This document shows positions 34,462 to 44,017 of a stretch of DNA of 63,915 bases, in pieces. Position numbers and translations under genes: made by a program. Location: assembly GCA_900757595.1 (NCBI GenBank), contig CAAEOL010000048.1, forward strand, positions 1 to 63,915. Direction: 5' to 3'. Positions within the stretch are counted from its first letter, which is position 1. Each line of letters begins with the position of its first letter. This DNA is from an uncultured Collinsella sp. GTDB lineage: Bacteria; Actinomycetota; Coriobacteriia; Coriobacteriales; Coriobacteriaceae. The notes under the pieces were generated by a model. The model was not told the origin of the DNA. It was given only the letters and a program-made list of their open reading frames with translations, and did not search any database.

Positions 34462-37242
34462 TTGGCGCGCGGATCTGCAAAAAACGCCAAAGGCAATAAG
34501 GCCAATAACCAACCGGCATCTGCTAAGGGTGCCGGTTCCCATCTGCGTGCCAATAAGGGCCACGAGTCCGAGTTTGATGAGTTTGAGCCCCTGGTCGAGC
34601 CTTCGGCCAATCGCGATATCGCCGGTGTGGTCATCGCCGTTTTGGCGATCGCGTCCTTCATTGCCGTGATCTCTCCGGCAACAGCGCCCGTGACGGCTGC
34701 GGTTGCCGGTTTCTACCACCTGGGCTTTGGTCTGGGCGCCTACGTGCTGCCGATCGTCATCTTGCTGTTTGCCGCCACGCTCTTTTTGGGTGAGGACTCG
34801 CCGCTCAACGTGCGCTCTGTTGCGGGCGGCGCCTTGGTCTTTATCGCCGTCGTCTCCATTCTTTCGCTGATGGTGCCGGGCACGAGCGATTCGTGCGACC
34901 TTATGTTTACGCCGCAGAACCTTTCCGTGTCGGGCGGCTACATTGGCGCCTTTATCGCAAGTGCCTTGCAAAACGCCTTGGGTAAACCTATCGCCATGGT
35001 TGTCTTGCTGGGGCTTGTCGTCGTTGGTTTGGTCATTATCGGCTTTTCGGTGGGTGGCGTTTTGCGCTCCGCACGCGATCGCGCTGCCGATTTTGCCGAG
35101 CGTCGACGTGCCGATGTCAATGCGAGCCCGTGGGGCGATGAAGAGGCCCTGTCTGTTCCCGGCGTCGCTCGTCCGCACCTGAGCATTTTGCGCCAGAAGG
35201 GGACTGACGCCGCGGTGACCACGGTCATGGGTGGCGATGTCGACCCGGTTTTGGATGACGACGAGGACGATGACCCGTTTGTCGACGTATCCGAGTCGGT
35301 TGAAGCCGAGCGGGCCAAGACCACGCTGCTGCCGCGCCGTCATGCCAAGAAGGGCAAGACGGTTCCCAAGCTCAATACGAGTGAGCCCGACCCGTCTTGG
35401 TCCGATAGCGAGATTGAGCTCACCGAGGGCGATGACGAGGACGACGAGGCTCCGATTGAGACCGCAAAGACAACTTTGCTGCCGCGTCGCCATGCAAAGC
35501 GCGGCCAGGTCACCGGACAGCTTTCGATGGAGGACGATCCGGACAAGGTTGACGAGTCCGAGCCGCCGTTTTCCGTGAATCCCGTCTCGGCCGCCCCCCA
35601 GATCCCCGACTTCCTGAAGCACCCCAAGGTCGCTGACGCCTCAACCTCTACGGCCTCTGCCGCTCCTGCTGCGGCTGACAATGGGGGAGCGAGCGACACC
35701 GCAACTGACGCCAAGGGCGAAGAAGAGGACGGCCTTAAGCTTCCGCCGCTCGAAATCCTGCATGCAAACCCCCAGTCCGCTTCTGCCGCGTCTTCGGACA
35801 AGGAGCTGGAACAGACCGCCGAGTCGTTGCAGTCCACGCTGCTTGAGTTTGGCCGTAGCGCTCGCGTCGTCGGCTGGATTGCCGGTCCCACGGTGACGAC
35901 CTTTAAGCTGCAGCCCGGCGAGGGCGAGCGTGTGAGCAAGATTTCGAGCCTTGAGGACGACATCGCGCTGTCGCTTGCCGCTCAGTCCGTTCGTATCTTT
36001 GCGCCGATTCCCGGCACCTCGCTCGTGGGTATCGAGATCCCCAATCGCAAGCGTCAGAACGTCAACTTGGGCGACGTGCTGCCCTATGTTAAGGGCGGTC
36101 CGCTTGAGCTCGCCATCGGTCGCGATGCAGAGGGCACGCCGGTCGTCGCCGACCTCGCCAAGATGCCCCACCTGCTGATCGCCGGTACCACGGGTTCCGG
36201 TAAGTCGGTCATGATCAACTCCATCATCACGACCCTGCTCATGCGCGCCCTTCCCGAGGACGTTCGCTTGATCATGGTCGACCCCAAGCGCGTCGAGCTC
36301 GCAGGCTATAACGGTCTGCCGCATCTTTACGTGCCCGTAGTGACCGAGCCTAAGCAGGCCGCGAGCGCTCTGCAGTGGGCGGTGTCCGAGATGGAGCGTC
36401 GCCTGAAGGTCTTCGAGCGGCTCAACGTGCGCAAGATCTCGACCTACAACGAAAAGCAGGCAACCGGCGAGTTTGAGCATTACGACAACCCGCCGCAAAA
36501 GATGCCCTACCTGGTCATTATCATCGACGAGCTCTCGGACCTGATGATGGTTGCCGGCAAGGACGTCGAGGCGTCGATTGTGCGTATCGCCCAGCTGGGC
36601 CGTGCCGCCGGTATCCACCTTATCGTGGCGACTCAGCGCCCCAGCTCCAACGTGGTGACAGGCCTCATCAAGGCCAACATCACCAACCGCATCGCCTTTA
36701 ACGTCGCCACGGGCATCGATTCGCGCGTCATCATCGACCAGATGGGTGCCGAAAAGCTCACCGGTTTGGGCGACATGCTGTTCTCCAAGGTTGACTGGGG
36801 CAAGCCTCGCCGTATCCAGGGCTGCTTTGTCTCGGATGACGAAATCAACGAGATTGTCGAGTTCGTCAAGTCGCAAAGCGAGCCCGACTACCACGAGGAG
36901 ATTCTGTCTGCCGTGGCCCCCGCTTCCATGTCCATGGCGGGTGGCGGCGGCATTGTCCGCACCGGAGTCGCCGAGCCGCAAGACGATGATCCGCTCATTT
37001 GGGAAGCTGCTCATATTGTGGTGGAATCGCAGCTTGGCTCCACATCTGGCCTGCAACGTCGTCTGAAGGTTGGCTATGCGCGTGCCGGGCGTATTATGGA
37101 CATGCTGGAAGAAAAGGGTGTCGTCGGCCCGCCCGACGGTTCCAAGCCGCGCGAGGTCCTGTTGGACGAGGAGGGGCTTGCCGCGCTGGAATCTGTCGAC
37201 GCCGAGATGGCACGTGAAGATCGTGAGTTTGGAGGATTCTGA
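34462..37242 (+). CDS. ftsK: DNA translocase FtsK/SpoIIIE
   Basis: The 926-residue protein has four N-terminal transmembrane helices (residues about 50-200), a long acidic linker, the alpha domain, the motor with Walker A AGTTGSGKS at 574-582 and Walker B VIIIDELSDLM, and a C-terminal winged-helix gamma domain. It pumps chromosomal DNA through the closing septum. Start TTG at 34462 follows GGAGG. The linker contains AKTTLLPRRHAK twice (residues 285-296 and 335-346) encoded by different synonymous codons; see findings. Its stop overlaps the next gene. Confidence 0.97.
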   Translation: MARGSAKNAKGNKANNQPASAKGAGSHLRANKGHESEFDEFEPLVEPSANRDIAGVVIAVLAIASFIAVISPATAPVTAAVAGFYHLGFGLGAYVLPIVILLFAATLFLGEDSPLNVRSVAGGALVFIAVVSILSLMVPGTSDSCDLMFTPQNLSVSGGYIGAFIASALQNALGKPIAMVVLLGLVVVGLVIIGFSVGGVLRSARDRAADFAERRRADVNASPWGDEEALSVPGVARPHLSILRQKGTDAAVTTVMGGDVDPVLDDDEDDDPFVDVSESVEAERAKTTLLPRRHAKKGKTVPKLNTSEPDPSWSDSEIELTEGDDEDDEAPIETAKTTLLPRRHAKRGQVTGQLSMEDDPDKVDESEPPFSVNPVSAAPQIPDFLKHPKVADASTSTASAAPAAADNGGASDTATDAKGEEEDGLKLPPLEILHANPQSASAASSDKELEQTAESLQSTLLEFGRSARVVGWIAGPTVTTFKLQPGEGERVSKISSLEDDIALSLAAQSVRIFAPIPGTSLVGIEIPNRKRQNVNLGDVLPYVKGGPLELAIGRDAEGTPVVADLAKMPHLLIAGTTGSGKSVMINSIITTLLMRALPEDVRLIMVDPKRVELAGYNGLPHLYVPVVTEPKQAASALQWAVSEMERRLKVFERLNVRKISTYNEKQATGEFEHYDNPPQKMPYLVIIIDELSDLMMVAGKDVEASIVRIAQLGRAAGIHLIVATQRPSSNVVTGLIKANITNRIAFNVATGIDSRVIIDQMGAEKLTGLGDMLFSKVDWGKPRRIQGCFVSDDEINEIVEFVKSQSEPDYHEEILSAVAPASMSMAGGGGIVRTGVAEPQDDDPLIWEAAHIVVESQLGSTSGLQRRLKVGYARAGRIMDMLEEKGVVGPPDGSKPREVLLDEEGLAALESVDAEMAREDREFGGF

Positions 37243-38735
37243 TGGCTGCACGCTTTGGTGACATGCTGCTCGAGCAGCGTCGCCGAATGGGCCTTTCCAT
37301 TCAGCAGGTCGCCAACACCATCAAAATCAGACCGCAGATCATCGAGTTTTTCGAGACCGGTAACTTTGCTTCGATGCCGCCGCGCGGCTATGCGCAGGGC
37401 ATGATTTCGAGCTATGCTCGCTTTTTGGGCCTCAATCCGCGCGAGGTCGTCAATGCCTACTTTGACGACCTGATGGCATACGAACGCGAGACGTCGCAGC
37501 AGGGCGGTCGTTTTCAGGACGCCGCCGGCTACGTCAATTCGCGTTCCTCGGTCGATAACGGGCGCTTCCTGATGGTTCAGGGCGGTCGTTCGACCCGTTA
37601 TGGACAGCGTCCTCAGCAGGCCGGTTATATTACCGAGACGGGTTCGGGCGAGGAAATTCGCTCACAGCGTGACCGGTTCCGCAGTACGCCGATGCCCGAG
37701 GACCGTGCACTTCCCGCTGCCCGCGGCGTGGCGCGTGACCCTCGTGCCGGCTACGGCGACGGCGGCTATTCCGATCGCGGTTACCGTGGTGTCCCCGCCG
37801 GACGCTCTCGCGGTGGTTATGCGGATGCCGATACCACGCAGGTGACGCCGCGTCTTCGATCTCAGTCGCAGACCTTTAGCCAGCGTTCCTCAGCGCCTCG
37901 TTCGGGTCAGCGCAACTACCAGGGTCGCGGCGAGCTCTCACCCCGCTCGGGCCAGCGCAACGTGCAGCGCCAGGGTAGCTATCGCGGACGTTCCGACAAT
38001 AACCGCGGTCGCATGCCCCAGGGCACTGATCGCGGTGTTTCCAATCGTGGACGCGGCGGTGGGCGTGCTCCCCAGAACAACGGTCTCGATCCTCGTATCG
38101 TTTACGCCGGCATCGGTGCCGTGGCGCTGCTGCTGATCGTGCTCATCGTGGTGCTCCTGCGTGGCTGCGGCTCCTCGGCGCCCGAGTCGACGCCCGAGAC
38201 GCCCGTTGCCAGCAAGACAACGACTAAGAAGTCTCCCAAGAAGACCGAATCCGTCGATGAGGATGAAGATACCGATAAGACGAGGGGCGAGCCGACCGAT
38301 TCGGAAGCCGCCAAGACGACAGCCAAAAAGGAAGAGAGCAAGGTCACAAAGGTCAAGATTTCCGTTGCCAAGGGCAAGACTGCTTGGATTGAGGTCAAGG
38401 TTGATGGCAAGTCGGTCTATGGCGCCCAGGCGACCGGCCCCTTTGAGCAGGAATACACGCCCGAGTCCTCGATCGAGATCACCACGTCCAAGCCTTCCGA
38501 TGTCACCGTTACCAAGAACGGTGAAAAGGTCCGTTACGATACCAAGACCTCGGGCGTGGCGCGTGTGACGATCACCGTTCCCAAGAAGGAGACGACTGAT
38601 TCCGAGAATGGTGAAAGTTCTGATGGTGCCGACACCCCCGATGGTACCGATTCCACCGACGGCCCCGATACCCAGTCCACGGATGGCGCCGATACCGCAC
38701 CTGACGGTCAGGCGCCCGCCGATTCAACCGACTAG
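37242..38735 (+). CDS. RodZ-like membrane protein with helix-turn-helix and RG-rich region
   Basis: The 497-residue protein has an N-terminal RodZ-type helix-turn-helix (residues 1-75, MLLEQRRRMGLSIQQVANTIKIR in parts). A long Arg/Gly/Gln-rich disordered stretch follows (SGQRNYQGRGE..., RGRGGGRAP), then one transmembrane helix (about 286-307) and a Thr/Lys/Glu-rich outer linker. A DUF4115-like beta domain (TAWIEVKVDGKSVYGA) and a DGAD/TDGPD repeat tail close the protein. RodZ links MreB to the elongation machinery in rods; whether this one does is inference. ATG overlaps the ftsK stop (ATGA-type). Confidence 0.8.
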   Translation: MAARFGDMLLEQRRRMGLSIQQVANTIKIRPQIIEFFETGNFASMPPRGYAQGMISSYARFLGLNPREVVNAYFDDLMAYERETSQQGGRFQDAAGYVNSRSSVDNGRFLMVQGGRSTRYGQRPQQAGYITETGSGEEIRSQRDRFRSTPMPEDRALPAARGVARDPRAGYGDGGYSDRGYRGVPAGRSRGGYADADTTQVTPRLRSQSQTFSQRSSAPRSGQRNYQGRGELSPRSGQRNVQRQGSYRGRSDNNRGRMPQGTDRGVSNRGRGGGRAPQNNGLDPRIVYAGIGAVALLLIVLIVVLLRGCGSSAPESTPETPVASKTTTKKSPKKTESVDEDEDTDKTRGEPTDSEAAKTTAKKEESKVTKVKISVAKGKTAWIEVKVDGKSVYGAQATGPFEQEYTPESSIEITTSKPSDVTVTKNGEKVRYDTKTSGVARVTITVPKKETTDSENGESSDGADTPDGTDSTDGPDTQSTDGADTAPDGQAPADSTD

Positions 38736-38779
38736 TCGTACGATAGCTGCTAAGCCGCTCGTACGCGAAAGGAAACATC

Positions 38780-39277
38780 ATGGCTAAAGATTCCAGCTTC
38801 GACGTCGTGTCCGAGGTCAACATGCAAGAGGTCGATAATGCCTTCCAGCAGACCACGCGCGAGATTTCCCAGCGCTATGACCTGAAGGATTCCGGCGCCA
38901 CTATCGAGCTTTCGAAGGGCGACAAGCTCTTTACGATCAATGCCCCGGCCGACTTTGTCTCCAAGCAGATCATCGATGTCCTAACCTCCAAGCTCATCAA
39001 GCGCGGCATCGATCTTAAGGCCGTGTCTTGGGATACGCCTCAGGCGGCATCGGGCGGCACCGTGCGCGTGCTCGGCCATATCGTCGAGGGTATCGACCAG
39101 GCGACCGCCAAGAAGATCAATAAGGACATCAAGGACCAAAAGCTCAAGGTCAAGGTGACGATTGAGGCCGACAAGCTGCGTGTTTCCTCTGCTTCGAAGG
39201 ACGCGTTGCAGACCGTGATCCAGTTCCTGCGCGACCAGGACTACGGTCAGCCGCTGCAGTTCACCAACTACCGCTAA
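38780..39277 (+). CDS. yajQ: YajQ-family nucleotide-binding protein
   Basis: The 165-residue protein matches the YajQ family: MAKDSSFDVVSEVNMQEVDNA, FVSKQIIDVLTSKLIKRG and a C-terminal VIQFLRDQDYGQPLQFTNYR end, two ferredoxin-like domains. Some members bind cyclic di-GMP and act as transcription co-regulators; others bind ATP/GTP. The ligand here is unknown. GAAAGGA precedes the ATG. Confidence 0.93.
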   Translation: MAKDSSFDVVSEVNMQEVDNAFQQTTREISQRYDLKDSGATIELSKGDKLFTINAPADFVSKQIIDVLTSKLIKRGIDLKAVSWDTPQAASGGTVRVLGHIVEGIDQATAKKINKDIKDQKLKVKVTIEADKLRVSSASKDALQTVIQFLRDQDYGQPLQFTNYR

Positions 39278-39304
39278 TATTATTCGAAAGGACCGCTCTC
39301 CAAC

Positions 39305-40654
39305 ATGGATACACCGTTGGGCTCCGTGCTCTACATCACCCTCGGGTGCGCTAAGAATGAGGTCGACACCGACCGCATGCGTTCTCTCTTGACCGCCGCA
39401 GGCTACGAGGAGGCATTCGATCCGCAGGATGCCGATATCGCCATCGTCAATACGTGCTCGTTCCTTGCCTCTGCAACGTCCGAGAGCATCGAGACCACGC
39501 TCGAGCTTGCCAACGAGGTGCAGGACGGCGTTCGTTCCTGCCCGATCGTCATGTGCGGCTGCGTGCCGTCACGCTACGGGGATGACCTGCCCGACGAGCT
39601 GCCCGAGGTCGCGGCCTTTGTGAAGGCCGACGAGGAAGACGGCGTCGTGGCGGTCATCGATGACGTGCTGGGTGTTGAGCGCGAGATTGCCACCTATATT
39701 CCGCAGGTCAAGCGCACCGTCGAGGGCGCTGTCGCCTACGTCAAGATCTCCGATGGCTGCAACCGCTTCTGCAGCTTCTGCATGATCCCGTATATCCGCG
39801 GTCGTTATCACTCGCGCAATGCCGAGAGCATTATCTCCGAGGTACGCGACCTGGTCGCCGGTGGTGTGCGCGAGATCGTTCTGATCGGTCAGGACACGGG
39901 CATCTGGGGTTCCGACTTTGCCGACGATGAGCTTGCCGAGGGCGCGCCGCGCAATCTGGCGCAGCTGCTGCAGGCCGTTGCTGAGACGGTACGTCCCCAT
40001 AACGTCTGGGTCCGTGTACTCTACCTGCAGCCCGAGGGCATGACCGACGAGCTTATCGAGACCATTCGCGACACGCCCGAGGTTCTGCCCTATATCGATA
40101 TCCCCGTGCAGCACTGCGACGCGCGCATCCTCAAGGCCATGCGCCGCTCCGGTTCGCGCCAGGAGCTCGAGGACCTGTTCCGCGACCTGCGCGAGCGCAT
40201 CCCCGGTATCGTGATCCGCTCCACGGCCATGGTAGGGTTCCCGACCGAGACCGACGACGAGTTCCGCGACCTCATTGACTTTATGGACGCTGTAGGTTTT
40301 GACTACACGAGCGTCTTTGCCTACTCGCAGGAGGAGGGTAGCCTGGCCGCCAAGATGGAAGGTCAGGTCGACGAAGAGGTTAAGCTCGAGCGCGCCCAGG
40401 AGGCAATGGATCTGGCTGAGTCGCTCGGCTTTGCCGCGACTGCCGCGCACGTGGGCGAGCGCGCCCAGGTGATCGTCGACGGTATCGAGGAGACCGAGGA
40501 CGGCGCCGAGCTGATCGGACATGCCTGGTTCCAGGCGCCCGATTCCGATGGTGCGGTGCATCTGGATGCCAGCGACGCATCTGTGGGCGATATTCTGACG
40601 GTCGAGTTTACCGATAGTTTCTGCTACGAGCTTATCGGTCATGTTGTGGAGTAG
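39305..40654 (+). CDS. rimO: Ribosomal protein uS12 methylthiotransferase RimO
   Basis: The 449-residue protein has the UPF0004 cysteines (LGCAKNEVD, NTCSFLASA, CGCVPSR), the radical-SAM motif CNRFCSFCMIP, and a C-terminal TRAM domain. LGCAKN with the FLASAT segment identifies RimO, which methylthiolates an aspartate of uS12. The neighbours ftsK/rodZ-like and pgsA are usual for rimO in Gram-positives. Confidence 0.96.
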   Translation: MDTPLGSVLYITLGCAKNEVDTDRMRSLLTAAGYEEAFDPQDADIAIVNTCSFLASATSESIETTLELANEVQDGVRSCPIVMCGCVPSRYGDDLPDELPEVAAFVKADEEDGVVAVIDDVLGVEREIATYIPQVKRTVEGAVAYVKISDGCNRFCSFCMIPYIRGRYHSRNAESIISEVRDLVAGGVREIVLIGQDTGIWGSDFADDELAEGAPRNLAQLLQAVAETVRPHNVWVRVLYLQPEGMTDELIETIRDTPEVLPYIDIPVQHCDARILKAMRRSGSRQELEDLFRDLRERIPGIVIRSTAMVGFPTETDDEFRDLIDFMDAVGFDYTSVFAYSQEEGSLAAKMEGQVDEEVKLERAQEAMDLAESLGFAATAAHVGERAQVIVDGIEETEDGAELIGHAWFQAPDSDGAVHLDASDASVGDILTVEFTDSFCYELIGHVVE

Positions 40655-40663
40655 GGGAGCGTC

Positions 40664-41302
40664 GTGGCTAACGAGAGCAATAAGGAACTGACGAGTGTTT
40701 GGACGCCCGCCAACATCGTGACGTGCGTGCGCATCGTCTTTATTCCGGTGTTCATGATCGTGTCGGCCCTGTCTCACACGAGCGTTGCCGGTACGGATTG
40801 GAGCCATTTCGACGGCCCGCTCGCCGCCGCTGCTTTTATTCTGTACGTCATCCTGTCGTGCACCGATAAGGTTGATGGCTACCTGGCTCGTTCGCGCAAC
40901 GAGATCACTGACTTCGGCAAGTTTTTGGATCCCATCGCCGATAAGCTCCTCGTGTTCTCGGCCCTGCTGCTATTCTTGGACTTTGGTGCCGTAACCGTGT
41001 GGTCGGTGTTCATCATCCTGTTCCGCGAGCTGCTGGTGAGCGCCCTGCGCATGGTCGCGAGTGCGGCCGGTGTGGTCATTGCGGCCGATAAGCTCGGCAA
41101 GTACAAGACGGCGACCACGATGGTCTCCATCTGCGGCTACCTGTGCGTCTTTGCGATGACCGGCCTCCAGTTGGGGCCTGCGGAGCTGTTGCTCGGTCTC
41201 TATGGCGTCTCACGCTTCCTGTACGCCGTGGCCGTTATCCTGACCGTTATCTCGGGCGCTCAGTACTTCTGGAACTGCCGCAAGATCGTCTTTTCGGTCT
41301 AG
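40664..41302 (+). CDS. pgsA: CDP-diacylglycerol-glycerol-3-phosphate 3-phosphatidyltransferase
   Basis: The 212-residue multi-helix membrane protein has the CDP-alcohol phosphotransferase signature D-x2-DG-x2-AR-x8-G-x3-D-x3-D (CTDKVDGYLARSRN... to FLDPIADK). It makes phosphatidylglycerol phosphate. GTG at 40664 follows GGGGAG. The order rimO-pgsA-cinA-recA is conserved. A second, more divergent family member lies at 61539-62243. Confidence 0.94.
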   Translation: MANESNKELTSVWTPANIVTCVRIVFIPVFMIVSALSHTSVAGTDWSHFDGPLAAAAFILYVILSCTDKVDGYLARSRNEITDFGKFLDPIADKLLVFSALLLFLDFGAVTVWSVFIILFRELLVSALRMVASAAGVVIAADKLGKYKTATTMVSICGYLCVFAMTGLQLGPAELLLGLYGVSRFLYAVAVILTVISGAQYFWNCRKIVFSV

Positions 41303-41308
41303 GTCCTG

Positions 41309-41845
41309 GTGGGCATGACGAAATCATTTGAGCAGATTGCCGCGCACAATGAAGAGCTCGCAGCCGATATCGTCGAGCGTGCAAGCGTTCGTGGTGTGAC
41401 GGTTTCGACGGCTGAATCTCTAACAGCGGGCATGATCGCCTCGACGATCGCCGATATCCCCGGTGCCTCGGCGGTGCTGCGCGGCGGTGCGGTGACGTAC
41501 TGCGACGAGATTAAGCATCGCGTGCTCGGCGTTGAGCAAGAGACGCTCGACCGCTATACCGCGGTGTCGTACCAGACGGCGCGGGAGATGGCTGCCGGTT
41601 CGCTGGAGCTGTACCAGAGCGATATTGCCGTGAGCGCGACGGGCTATGCCGGCCCCGGTGGAGGCACCGAGGACGATCCGGCTGGAACCTTTTATATTGG
41701 CTGGGCGTATCGCTCGGCCAATGGGGGAGCGCCGGTCGTGGACTCCATTCGTTGTCACTATGAGGGCGATCGTTCATGCGTCCGTGCCCATGCGGTCGCT
41801 GAGGCACTGGGTCGCATTGTCTACGTGCTCGATTCTATGGAATAG
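41309..41845 (+). CDS. CinA-type nicotinamide-nucleotide amidohydrolase
   Basis: The 178-residue protein corresponds to the C-terminal CinA/PncC domain only: TVSTAESLTAGMIASTIADIPGAS (in parts), GGAVTYCDEIKH and SATGYAGPGGGTEDDPAGTFYIG. It deamidates NMN in the pyridine nucleotide salvage cycle. The N-terminal MoCF-like domain of full CinA is absent. GTG at 41309 or ATG at 41315 may start the protein; neither has a strong ribosome-binding site. The gene precedes recA, as full-length cinA does in many competent Gram-positives. Confidence 0.92.
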   Translation: MGMTKSFEQIAAHNEELAADIVERASVRGVTVSTAESLTAGMIASTIADIPGASAVLRGGAVTYCDEIKHRVLGVEQETLDRYTAVSYQTAREMAAGSLELYQSDIAVSATGYAGPGGGTEDDPAGTFYIGWAYRSANGGAPVVDSIRCHYEGDRSCVRAHAVAEALGRIVYVLDSME

Positions 41846-41850
41846 ACGTG

Positions 41851-41880
41851 TTTTAAGGGGCCTCCGGGTCCCTTAATTGT
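41851..41880 (+). terminator. Probable terminator after cinA-like gene
   Basis: TTAAGGG pairs with CCCTTAA around a GC-rich loop, followed by a short T-rich tail. It lies directly after the stop codon and separates recA from the upstream operon. Confidence 0.6.
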
Positions 41881-42043
41881 GGAGATAGGGACCTCTGGCG
41901 AATTTGCTCTATGTGCAGGTAGTTGGCGTATTCTTCCTTGTCGTGCCTTGCTCGGTTCGCCTGCGGTCAAGTTTTTGGTCAGTGTTTGGTTGGCGTTTGG
42001 TTGGGTTTTGGAAAGGTCGGCTGCATATGATTTATCTGAACGG

Positions 42044-42072
42044 TTGACCACGAACAGCCGTTCGTTTATTAT
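42044..42072 (+). promoter_or_regulatory. recA promoter with SOS box in the spacer
   Basis: TTGACC (42044-42049) and TATTAT (42067-42072) are 17 bases apart. The perfect LexA box GAAC-AGCC-GTTC (42052-42063) fills the spacer, so LexA binding should block polymerase. The start codon is 30 bases after the -10. Confidence 0.85.
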
Positions 42073-42102
42073 CGATGCAGGTTGTTAAGAGGAGGGCTAT
42101 TC

Positions 42103-43251
42103 ATGGCCAAGAATTCAGGTCCCGTACGTACCGTTCATGCTCGCACGACGGGTAAAGAGCGCGATGAGATGATCGCCACCACCAAGGCCGAGATCGAGAA
42201 GAAATTCGGCCAGGGTTCCATCATGAGGTACGGCGACGGTGGTCCCGAGCTCGAGGTCGAGGCCATTCCCACGGGCGCCCTGGCCCTCGATGCCGCTCTG
42301 GGCATCGGCGGCGTGCCGCGCGGCCGTATCGTCGAGATTTACGGTCCCGAGTCCTCCGGTAAGACAACGCTTTCGCTCGAGATTTTGGCAGAGGCCCAGG
42401 CTATGGGCGGTGTCGTGGCATTTATTGATGCCGAGCACGCGCTCGACCCCACGTATGCCGCGCGTATCGGCGTGGATATCGATGAGGTCCTCATTTCCCA
42501 GCCCGATACGGGCGAGCAGGCGCTCGAGATCGTCGACATGCTCGTGCGCTCTGGCGCCATCGACGCCATCGTCGTCGACTCCGTCGCCGCTTTGACTCCG
42601 CGTGCCGAGATCGAGGGCGAGATCGGCGATACTACGGTCGGCCTTCAAGCCCGTCTGATGAGCCAGGCGCTCCGTAAACTCGCCGGTTCGCTCGCCAAAT
42701 CTAAAACGACCTGCATCTTCATTAACCAGCTGCGCGAGAAGATCGGCGTCATGTTCGGCAACCCCGAGACTACGACGGGCGGCCGCGCCCTCAAGTTCTT
42801 CTCGTCGGTGCGTATCGATATTCGCCGCATCGACAGCATTAAGCTCAAGGACGAGGTCATTGGCAATCGCGTGCGTGCCAAGGTCGTTAAGAACAAGGTG
42901 GCCGCTCCGTTCCGCTCTGCCGAGTTCGACATCATGTACGGCACGGGCATCTCTAAGGAGGGCTCGATTCTGGACATGGCCGTCGAGTGCGGTATCTGCA
43001 AAAAGATGGGCTCTTGGTTTGCTTACGGTGAGGACAAGCTCGGTAACGGTCGCGAGGCCGCAAAGGCCTTCCTGCGCGAACACCCCGATTGTGCCGACGA
43101 GATCGAGCATAAGGTTCGTCTCGCCTGCGGCCTTGAATTCGATGACGATGCTCCGTCCGAGGTCGAGCTGACCGATCAGCCCGAAACTGAGGAGTTCGAT
43201 GAGCTTTACGCCATCGATGGCTCCGCGATGCTCGATGATGACGACGAGTAA
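42103..43251 (+). CDS. recA: Recombinase RecA
   Basis: The 382-residue protein has the Walker A GPESSGKTTL, FIDAEHALDP, and loop segments LRKLAGSL and FINQLREKIGVMFGNPETTTGG (in parts). It forms filaments on single-stranded DNA for recombination, transformation and LexA cleavage. It has a long acidic C-terminus (ELTDQPETEEFDEL...DDDDE). ATG at 42103 follows GAGGAGG; an in-frame ATG at 42082 is rejected. A LexA box lies in its promoter. recX follows by 11 bases. Confidence 0.98.
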   Translation: MAKNSGPVRTVHARTTGKERDEMIATTKAEIEKKFGQGSIMRYGDGGPELEVEAIPTGALALDAALGIGGVPRGRIVEIYGPESSGKTTLSLEILAEAQAMGGVVAFIDAEHALDPTYAARIGVDIDEVLISQPDTGEQALEIVDMLVRSGAIDAIVVDSVAALTPRAEIEGEIGDTTVGLQARLMSQALRKLAGSLAKSKTTCIFINQLREKIGVMFGNPETTTGGRALKFFSSVRIDIRRIDSIKLKDEVIGNRVRAKVVKNKVAAPFRSAEFDIMYGTGISKEGSILDMAVECGICKKMGSWFAYGEDKLGNGREAAKAFLREHPDCADEIEHKVRLACGLEFDDDAPSEVELTDQPETEEFDELYAIDGSAMLDDDDE

Positions 43252-43262
43252 CGGATGCTCTC

Positions 43263-43955
43263 ATGTCGTATTCGGTGACCGAGGCCACGGTCGTCTTTCC
43301 CGATAAGAAGGCGACCTCCTCGTTCTCGAGTGGGTATGCATCAAAAAAGCCTTGTGCACATATCGACTGCGAGCTCGAGGGCGGTTATGAACGATCCATC
43401 TGGATTCCTGTTCGTGTTGCGCGCCTGTTTCTTAAAAATCGCCCCGATCTTCCCTGCGATTGGGATGAGTTTCGCGAAGCGGTACAGCTCATTGAGCGTA
43501 AATGCGCGCTTACCATGGTGACTGAGATGCTGTCGCGCCGCGACCATGCCACGGGTGAGGTCCGTGACAAGCTCGCTCGTTACGGATTTCGCCAACCCGC
43601 AATTGATTTCGCCGTCCAGCGTGCCACTGAGTATCGCTTTTTAGATGAGAACCGCTTTTGTTCGTACTTTATCGAGGAGCGCAAACGACGTGGCTGGGGA
43701 CAGCGCAAGATTGAGACCGAGCTCAAGCGCCGCCATGTCGTGCTCGATGATATCCCCGGCTATCCCGAGGATTATTTTGCCGTGGAGGACGACTTGGCTC
43801 GCGCATCGGCTTTACTCGCGAAGCGTCGTGTTCCCGAGACACGTGGATTCGAAAAGCTCGTCCGGTTTTTGATGGGTAAGGGCTTTTCGTACCACATCGC
43901 CGCCGATGCCGTTAAGGCGCGTCTCGATGCCGAACATGAGGAATGTGCAGTTTAG
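43263..43955 (+). CDS. recX: RecA regulatory protein RecX
   Basis: The 230-residue protein matches RecX in its C-terminal two thirds: LIERKCALTMVTEMLSRRDHATGEVRDKL (in parts), FLDENRFCSYFIEERKRRGWG and the arginine-rich repeat helices. RecX limits RecA filament growth. About 75 N-terminal residues have no clear match and may be a lineage-specific extension. It is expressed with recA under SOS control (inferred from the 11-base spacing). Confidence 0.9.
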   Translation: MSYSVTEATVVFPDKKATSSFSSGYASKKPCAHIDCELEGGYERSIWIPVRVARLFLKNRPDLPCDWDEFREAVQLIERKCALTMVTEMLSRRDHATGEVRDKLARYGFRQPAIDFAVQRATEYRFLDENRFCSYFIEERKRRGWGQRKIETELKRRHVVLDDIPGYPEDYFAVEDDLARASALLAKRRVPETRGFEKLVRFLMGKGFSYHIAADAVKARLDAEHEECAV

Positions 43956-44017
43956 ACACATGTGGTTTGCGTACCCGCCGTTCACCGCGTTTTAGTCGCC
44001 GTACCGGGTCCATTTAT

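Noticed and set aside
43252..43262. Separate SOS box for recX
   Set aside because: The gap is only 11 bases and contains no GAAC-N4-GTTC; recX is most simply read through from recA.
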